Positions 1 to 4,336 of a stretch of 7,837 bases of DNA are shown piece after piece. A model generated the notes under the pieces. The model saw nothing but the letters and a program-made list of their open reading frames with translations. It was not told the DNA's origin and did not search any database. Every line of letters starts with the position of its first letter. Positions within the stretch are counted from its first letter, which is position 1. Made by a program: the position numbers and the translations under genes. Location of the stretch: assembly GCA_013695925.1 (NCBI GenBank), contig JACCZO010000023.1:1-7837 (forward strand), written 5' to 3'. Source of the stretch: Chthoniobacterales bacterium (GTDB taxonomy: Bacteria; Verrucomicrobiota; Verrucomicrobiia; Chthoniobacterales; UBA10450).

Positions 1-764
1 GCGGTGCGCAGTGCCGAGCTGAGATGCAGCTTGCTGATCCGAAGGCCAGCGGCTCGAAGAGCCCGCAGACTCTCGCCTGGATCTTCATATTCGACCGCGA
101 AATGGCAAGCGTCGTAGTTCACTCCAAGGTGTCGGGCAAGGCGATCGTTAGCCGCCCCCCGGTTCTGGATTCGCTCGAAAAACCGCAATGTCTCGGCCGT
201 GTTCTCAAACAATCCGAACGGTTCCGGCTCCACTCCGAGATGCATTTCGCGACCGGATTTCTCGAAGAGCGCCGCGATGTGATCGACGCAGAGCCAAAAA
301 TTCCGTTGGATTGCCTCGATCTGCTCCTCGCCAGTAATAAACCCTTTGTACGATCCAGGCAAGGTACTGACGCTGCCTTCAACGTCGTTAGGCAAGAGAA
401 CCGCTAGGATGTCGAAGAGTCGATTTGTGTACTCGAGCCGCTCGCTCGTTGTCCAATCGGGCGCAAAAACCTGCTCCTTGACCGGGCCGCCGTGGAATTT
501 CCCGAAAGGGAATCCATTGATCGTGAAAACGTAGCACTCGTTCGCCTCGAGCCAGCCACGAAAGCGGGCCAGCGTTGCCGGCTCGATCAGTTCGCGCGAA
601 GCCCGATCACTGAGGCGGAGCCCGATCCCGAAGGGCTCGTTAGGCGCGATCGCTGCGCGGACCGCGAGGGTGTGCTGTTCGAGGGCGCGGAAGGTTTCGT
701 TCCAGCTCTCGCCGGGATGCACATTGGTGGAATAGGCGAGATGATGACCAGCGCGCAGCCTCAT
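1..764 (-). CDS. eboE: EboE-type metabolite traffic protein, xylose-isomerase-like TIM barrel (3' end outside window)
   Basis: An open frame of 254 codons begins at the ATG at 764-762 and runs off the left edge without a stop. The N-terminus (HHLAYSTNVHPGESW, about residues 7-21, then PFGIGLRLS at 44-52) is the characteristic start of EboE proteins. Further on come TINGFPFGKFHG (81-91), GVEPEP (177-182), GVNYDACHF (214-222) and KLHLSSAL (245-252). In xylose-isomerase-like TIM barrels the Glu, Asp and His of the last motifs (here E179, D218, H221) would be metal ligands; this is family knowledge, not shown here. A GAGG ribosome site lies 8 nt before the ATG and overlaps the preceding gene's stop. 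In cyanobacteria ebo clusters are tied to export of the scytonemin precursor to the periplasm, but the biochemical reaction of EboE is not established. Identification is firm; the substrate is unknown. Confidence 0.88.
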   Translation of the reverse strand, partial: MRLRAGHHLAYSTNVHPGESWNETFRALEQHTLAVRAAIAPNEPFGIGLRLSDRASRELIEPATLARFRGWLEANECYVFTINGFPFGKFHGGPVKEQVFAPDWTTSERLEYTNRLFDILAVLLPNDVEGSVSTLPGSYKGFITGEEQIEAIQRNFWLCVDHIAALFEKSGREMHLGVEPEPFGLFENTAETLRFFERIQNRGAANDRLARHLGVNYDACHFAVEYEDPGESLRALRAAGLRISKLHLSSALRT

Positions 765-772
765 GGGTGCGG

Positions 773-776
773 CCTC
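773..776 (-). promoter_or_regulatory. Shine-Dalgarno GAGG for eboE
   Basis: On the minus strand GAGG lies 8 nt upstream of the eboE ATG and overlaps the TGA stop of the TatD gene (777-775). This supports 764 as the eboE start and suggests coupled translation. Confidence 0.5.
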
Positions 777-1578
777 AGGACAACTTAAAGACCGGGCTTT
801 GTCCCAAAAATCGACAGGGATTGCGGTAGACGAGGAAATCGATCTTCTCTTCGCTGTGACCGCGCGTGCGCATTTCGAGGGCGGTTTTCGGCACCGCGAG
901 CGGATCGCTCTTGCCCCAGTCGCAGGCGCAGTTCAGCCAGAGGCGCTCGGCGCCGAAGCGTTCGACCATATCGATCGCGCGCGGCGGCGTGCATTTCGAT
1001 TGCGGATACAACGTGATCCCCGCCCAAAAGCCCGCTTCCAGGACGAGCGGCGCGGTATGTTCCTCGACGTGATCGATAAGGACGCGGCCCGGCTCGATCC
1101 GGCTCTCGTTTTTCAAAAGGTCGATGATCAGGCGGGTGCCCTTGAGCTTGTCCTCAAGATGCGGCGTGTGAACGAGGATCAATTGATTGAAGCGCGCGGC
1201 AAGGTCCACGTGCTTCTCGAGCACGATGATCTCGTTGCGGCTGTTTTTGTTCAACCCGATCTCGCCGATGCCGAGCACGTTTGGGCGGTCGATAAATTCT
1301 GGAATGATCGCGAGGACTTCATCAGCCAGCTTGAGGTCTTCCGATTCTTTTGGATTGATGCAAAGCCAGCAGAAATGAGGCAGAAGGAAGTTCGCCGCGC
1401 GCTTCGGTTCGTGCTCAGTGAGGAGAGAAAAATAATCGCGAAAACCTTCCGCCGAGCCGCGGTCGAACCCAGCCCAAAAAGCCGGCTCACAAACCGCCTG
1501 GCAGCCGGCCATCGCCATGGCTGCATAGTCATCCGTCACACGGCTCACCATGTGCGCGTGCGGTTCGATGTAACGCAT
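775..1578 (-). CDS. eboB: TatD-family metal-dependent hydrolase of the ebo cluster (EboB-type)
   Basis: This 267-residue protein is a TatD-type amidohydrolase-fold enzyme. From the chosen ATG at 1578 the visible motifs are the HxH metal motif PHAHM (H7, H9), GIGEIGL with E106, LVHTPH (H137, H140), IDHVEEHT (D169, H170) and the late Asp in CACDWG (D220). All expected metal ligands are present, so it should be catalytically competent; TatD proteins are phosphoesterase/nuclease-like hydrolases, but the ebo member's substrate is unknown. The start at 1578 overlaps the upstream stop by one base (TGATG) and places the HxH motif at the usual N-terminal position. An in-frame GTG at 1599, with a G-rich stretch upstream, would add seven residues and is the alternative. 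The gene sits 10 nt before eboE. The symbol follows the scheme in which EboB is TatD-like and EboC is UbiA-like. No UbiA-like gene lies between it and eboE. Confidence 0.87.
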   Translation of the reverse strand: MRYIEPHAHMVSRVTDDYAAMAMAGCQAVCEPAFWAGFDRGSAEGFRDYFSLLTEHEPKRAANFLLPHFCWLCINPKESEDLKLADEVLAIIPEFIDRPNVLGIGEIGLNKNSRNEIIVLEKHVDLAARFNQLILVHTPHLEDKLKGTRLIIDLLKNESRIEPGRVLIDHVEEHTAPLVLEAGFWAGITLYPQSKCTPPRAIDMVERFGAERLWLNCACDWGKSDPLAVPKTALEMRTRGHSEEKIDFLVYRNPCRFLGQSPVFKLS

Positions 1579-1847
1579 CAGCTTTTGAATTGCGGCCACG
1601 CCCCGGCCGCCCCCTTTGTCGTTGCTTTCTCGAGCGGCTCAGTCGTCGGATCACTCAGCGTGAGGAGGACAGCTTTCGCCTTTTCCCTCTCCGATTCACT
1701 CAAATGCCGGAGCGCCGCTCTGAAGGAGCGCACCCGGAAATCATCTTCACCGGCGCTGCCTTCCACTCGATCCAGAAACGCCGCGAGATCGATCAGCTTC
1801 GAGCGCGCGTCCAAAAAATAGAGATTGAGCACTTCGTCACGAGTCAT
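1578..1847 (-). CDS. Small conserved-looking protein of unknown function in the ebo operon
   Basis: An 89-residue, mostly helical-looking soluble protein that I cannot assign to a named family. It begins MTRDEVLNLYFLDARSKLID and ends with a charged, Thr/Ala/Pro-containing tail (SDPTTEPLEKATTKGAAGAW, residues 65-84). There is no signal peptide, membrane segment or Cys/His cluster. Its reality rests on context: its ATG overlaps the stop of the GAF gene in an ATGA arrangement (1847-1844), and its TGA overlaps the ATG of the TatD gene (1580-1576). It sits where eboA stands in other ebo clusters, upstream of the TatD gene, but it is much shorter than the EboA proteins I know and shows no resemblance I can defend. 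The composition (paired Leu/Ala helices, many Arg/Glu/Asp) is that of a real protein, not an antisense shadow. Confidence 0.72.
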   Translation of the reverse strand: MTRDEVLNLYFLDARSKLIDLAAFLDRVEGSAGEDDFRVRSFRAALRHLSESEREKAKAVLLTLSDPTTEPLEKATTKGAAGAWPQFKS

Positions 1848-2332
1848 AGCTCAAGGCGTTCGGCAATCAGCGCGCCGGCCCTTAGGAGCAAGTCGCATTG
1901 TTGCGGTGTAAAATCGTACGGGACCGGTTTTGCGATCCCGAAGGTGCCTTTGAGCACGCCTTCTGCGCTCAGCATCGGTACGGCTACCGAACCCTCCATT
2001 TTTGTATCGCGCGCACCGGGCCTCACCAGACCGGAACTGTCTGTCTGCAGGTTGCAAACTTGCACAGGCTCGCGCCGCTCCGCCGCGATACCCGCCATTC
2101 CCTTTCCCACTGGAATTGTCCTGATCTTATCCAGCACCACATCAGGTATCCCACGATGGGCTTCCAGCATCAGCCTACCGGATTTCTCATCGAATAAATG
2201 GACAGTTCCCGTTGGGCAATCGAAGCGCTGCAGCAGCAGATCAAGCACCTGCGGCAGCGCCCTCAGGTGCGAGTCACTCTCGTCCAAAACTGCTTCCACT
2301 TCCTCCAGCAGAGCTGGGTCCGAATCCCTCAT
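1844..2332 (-). CDS. Stand-alone GAF-domain protein
   Basis: A 162-residue protein made almost wholly of one GAF domain (about residues 22-160). Typical GAF strand and turn patterns are visible: GTVHLFDEKSGRLMLEAHRG (42-61), IPVGKGMAGIAAERREPVQV (73-92) and a C-terminal FTPQQCDLLLRAGALIAERL helix (141-160). No kinase, phosphodiesterase, cyclase or DNA-binding domain is attached, so if it signals it does so by binding a ligand or partner. GAF domains bind cyclic nucleotides, haem, bilins or small metabolites; the ligand here is unknown. Two cysteines are visible in the domain (C39, C93), but no argument ties them to a free-methionine sulfoxide reductase. It is the first visible gene of the ebo-type operon, overlapping the next gene by 4 nt. 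Its own ribosome site is weak (AAGCCACG before the ATG). Confidence 0.85.
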   Translation of the reverse strand: MRDSDPALLEEVEAVLDESDSHLRALPQVLDLLLQRFDCPTGTVHLFDEKSGRLMLEAHRGIPDVVLDKIRTIPVGKGMAGIAAERREPVQVCNLQTDSSGLVRPGARDTKMEGSVAVPMLSAEGVLKGTFGIAKPVPYDFTPQQCDLLLRAGALIAERLEL

Positions 2333-2360
2333 CGTGGCTTATTTATCATGGCACAGCCGG

Positions 2361-2380
2361 GGCCGCAAACCTCGGCGGCC
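2361..2380. repeat. GC-rich inverted repeat in the GAF gene leader
   Basis: GGCCGC (2361-2366) and GCGGCC (2375-2380) are perfect complements around an 8-nt loop, ending about 29 nt upstream of the GAF ATG on the minus strand. It could form a leader hairpin or be chance in GC-rich DNA. No T tract follows on either strand, so it is not an intrinsic terminator of the usual kind. Confidence 0.3.
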
Positions 2381-2621
2381 GGGCAAAGCCTATCCTTGAT
2401 TGTGGATTGTGCGGTCCTTGCGGTGGCCGCGCCGAAGGCGGAATGGAATCCACAAATTCGCGCCCGCCGCTTGATGACCAGCTATCCGTTTTCTTTTTGG
2501 CCGAAGGCGAGCAATTGGGCGCCGACGTGATGAGGCGGCTGACTGATTTCCTCGGTACAGGCGCAAGGCAGTCTCGACCTGGCGGTTTACGTGATCCGGG
2601 CACGGCGAAAATCGAACGGTT

Positions 2622-2650
2622 GACAAGAAAACGCTCTTCTCAATCTTGTC
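2622..2650 (-). terminator. Possible weak terminator after the methyltransferase gene
   Basis: GACAAGA (2622-2628) pairs perfectly with TCTTGTC (2644-2650) across a 15-nt loop. It starts 4 nt beyond the methyltransferase stop on the minus strand, where a terminator would be expected. The stem is only 7 bp and AT-rich and no U tract follows, so the call is tentative. Confidence 0.25.
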
Positions 2651-2654
2651 CGCG

Positions 2655-3412
2655 TCACCCCTCCAACTGCTCGACATTCTTCCTCGCGCAAATCGCGACC
2701 GAGGCGGGGAAGACGAGGCTGGTGAGTGTGACCTGGCTAAAACCAGCCGCGAAAAGTTCACACCAAAAATCGGCTCCGTATTCGGTTTGCACGCGGTAGT
2801 CATCCACCGCTCCCGCCGCCCGCGTGCCGTGATAACTCGGCGGCAGCCCGGCCCGGGATCTCGTCAGGCGCCCGACCACGACCGGCACGGTGTAGAAAAG
2901 ATAGCCGCCGTTTTTCAGCACCCGACGGCATTCCCGGAGTGCCGCGGATGGATTCGGAACGTGCTCCAGGGTGTCGGAGTGCACGATCAGATCGACCGAG
3001 TTGTCCGGCAGGTTCATCCGTTGCATGTCGAATTCCGGGAAGGCGACCAGCGAATGATGCGGCAGCAGCTCGAAGATGGAAGTTAACGCGCCCGCCGAAT
3101 TGATTTCGAGCAGGTGAAGGGCGCGAAAGAGGACGTCGGAACGGCAGAGCTCGCGCAGGGGACCGGGGCGCTGAAACGTCCGCGAGATCGCTTCTGCGAG
3201 GGTCATTGCCCGAAGATTGTTTCCGCAATCAAGACAGGCGAAGCCCTGTTGTTGATCGATGATCGCACTTCCTCGGGTGCCAACTCCCACTCGGCGATCA
3301 GCTCCGGCCAAAGCACCGTCTGCTGGTGAAAACGATCGCCGCCGCAGGCCGGACAGCGCGAGAGCGAAAATGAGGGACCCGCTTCTGGCTTCGCTGGTTC
3401 GTCCGTCGGCAT
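2655..3412 (-). pseudogene. SAM-dependent methyltransferase with N-terminal zinc-ribbon-like segment, frameshifted
   Basis: Two minus-strand frames together give one ~251-residue methyltransferase. The 5' part (ATG at 3412-3410) carries CPACGG (residues 20-25) and LWPELIAEWELAPEEV (34-49). The continuation is in another frame: IIDQQQGFACLDCGNNLRAM from 3263 onward, giving the second CxxC pair. Then come the methyltransferase core LHLLEINSAGALT, the acidic DMQRMNLP, HSDTLEHVPNP, RRVLKNGGYLFYTVPVVVGR and PPSYHG. Adding one G at 3264-3268 (GTGCG to GTGGCG) would restore a continuous frame, so a single-base deletion or a sequencing error is the simplest reading. The first glycine-rich SAM motif is degenerate (LEINSAG). 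The DTLEHVPNP block and the long tail suggest it methylates a small molecule or sugar/lipid intermediate; the substrate is unknown. The frame starting at 3311 has a spurious N-terminus. Confidence 0.8.
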
Positions 3413-3578
3413 CGTCCGGTTAGCAATAACGCGCTTCGGGCTTCTTTCATACTCCGGTGTCCCAAACGCGATTTTTCCCGCGGGTAGCGGGAGCTTGACT
3501 GTCGAGCAGGTTCGCGGTGAATCTCGGCCCAGTTTGAACGAAAGGGCCACAACTTTTCCCACCGTCGGGGGGGCTTTT
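3413..3578. promoter_or_regulatory. Divergent intergenic region between methyltransferase and sigma-factor genes
   Basis: These 166 nt must hold the promoters for both directions. A TTGACT at 3495-3500 resembles a -35 box on the plus strand, but at 16-18 nt spacing I find no good -10, so no promoter is placed. A 5-bp inverted repeat, CCCGC (3477-3481) and GCGGG (3487-3491), lies just upstream of it and could be an operator or chance. Confidence 0.4.
3567..3573 (+). promoter_or_regulatory. G-run ribosome binding site of the sigma factor gene
   Basis: Seven consecutive G residues end 5 nt before the ATG at 3579. This is the only purine-rich stretch at suitable spacing and supports the ATG start over the in-frame TTG at 3495, whose GGGAG is only 1 nt away. 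Confidence 0.4.
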
Positions 3579-4304
3579 ATGACCACGCATTGGAGCGTGG
3601 TCGACGATTTTTCGCTGGCGGACACCGCCCCGGATCGGGCCGAAGCCGCGCTCGCGCGCCTCTGCCGGGATTACTGGCCGCCGCTCTACCGTTTTGTGCG
3701 TCAGCGCGGCTACAGCCGGGACGACGCACGGGATCTAACCCAGGGGTTTTTCGCCTATTTGCTGGAGAAAAAGATCTACTCGGCGCCCGATCGTAGCAAA
3801 GGGCGCTACCGCACTTTCCTGCTTTTCGTCCTGAAACGTTATCTCAATGCTGATCGTGCCTACCATTCCCGGCAAAAACGGGGCGGCAGCGAAATGATGA
3901 TTCATTTCGATAGCGATCAGTTCAATGAATTGGCGGGGACGGCCAACAGCCCACTTGCGATCGCGGCGCCGCTCGACGAGGAGCGATATTTTGAATGGAA
4001 CTGGGCCGCCGCCCTTGTCGGCCGCGCGATGGAGGCGCTCAGCGCCGAATATAAGAGCGGACCAAGGGCCCGGGTTTTCGCCAGGCTGCGGCCATTCCTG
4101 ACCGGTGGTGTCGGTTTGCCGACTCACGAGGAGACAGCCGCGCAACTTGGAGTCTCGGAGGAGGCGCTGCGAAGTCATCTTTGCCGGATGCGGGCGCGCT
4201 ACCGTGCGTTGCTCCGGGCCGAGGTCCTGCGCACGGTTCCGAAAGAGAAAGACATCGACGAAGAACTTCGTTATCTCTGCCGTGTCTTAATCGCGCAATC
4301 CTGA
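3579..4304 (+). CDS. ECF-like RNA polymerase sigma factor
   Basis: A 241-residue sigma-70 family protein. From the ATG at 3579 it starts MTTHWSVV, a signature of the kinase-linked sigma factors of Verrucomicrobiota and Planctomycetota. Region 2 is at about residues 26-100 (YWPPLYRFVRQRGYSRDDAR at 32-51, then DLTQGFFAYLLEKK), including the core-binding DDARDLTQ and the GRYRTFLLFVLKRYLN helix. Region 4 is at about 184-215, a helix-turn-helix EETAAQLGVSEEALRSHLCR that should contact the -35 element. No region 1 or 3 is apparent. The link between the regions (about 105-150) is longer than in classic ECF factors. No membrane anti-sigma gene is adjacent; instead a membrane Ser/Thr kinase follows 32 nt downstream, so control by phosphorylation is plausible but inferred. 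An in-frame TTG at 3495 would add 28 residues with no family-like sequence apart from ATTFPT. Confidence 0.9.
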   Translation: MTTHWSVVDDFSLADTAPDRAEAALARLCRDYWPPLYRFVRQRGYSRDDARDLTQGFFAYLLEKKIYSAPDRSKGRYRTFLLFVLKRYLNADRAYHSRQKRGGSEMMIHFDSDQFNELAGTANSPLAIAAPLDEERYFEWNWAAALVGRAMEALSAEYKSGPRARVFARLRPFLTGGVGLPTHEETAAQLGVSEEALRSHLCRMRARYRALLRAEVLRTVPKEKDIDEELRYLCRVLIAQS

Positions 4305-4336
4305 AAAGGGGAGCGACGATCGCGGCCGGTCTTCTC

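Larger units (their letters stand above)
2333..2654. other. 322-nt region without a convincing gene, upstream of the ebo-type operon
   Basis: Open frames cross this stretch on both strands, but their products are Arg/Ser/Pro-rich with no recognisable motif, and they run through neighbouring genes in the wrong frame. I see no tRNA cloverleaf. On the minus strand it must hold the promoter and leader of the GAF gene if the operon starts there; I found no -35/-10 pair good enough to place. It contains a 6-bp GC hairpin near the operon start and an inverted repeat just after the methyltransferase stop, both listed separately. Confidence 0.5.

Noticed and set aside
763..1821. 352-codon plus-strand open frame
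   Set aside because: It is antisense to the TatD and small-protein genes, which carry clear motifs and coupled starts; the translation shows no domain.
2580..2640. Possible tRNA suggested by an ATCGAACGGT stretch resembling a T-arm
   Set aside because: No acceptor, D or anticodon arms can be paired around it.
2212..2799. 195-codon plus-strand frame spanning the gap
   Set aside because: It overlaps the GAF and methyltransferase genes antisense, and the part unique to the gap has no recognisable features.
2390..2803. 137-codon minus-strand frame in and beside the gap
   Set aside because: It overlaps the methyltransferase C-terminus in the wrong frame and is Arg/Ser/Pro-rich without motifs.
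3495..3523. Possible sigma-70 promoter with TTGACT as -35
   Set aside because: At 16-18 nt spacing the best -10 (TGAATC) matches the consensus at only about two positions.
3203..3625. Minus-strand frame read as a separate 140-residue gene starting inside the sigma factor gene
   Set aside because: Only the part from 3412 to about 3266 is meaningful, as the start of the frameshifted methyltransferase; the rest is antisense to the sigma factor gene or out of frame.
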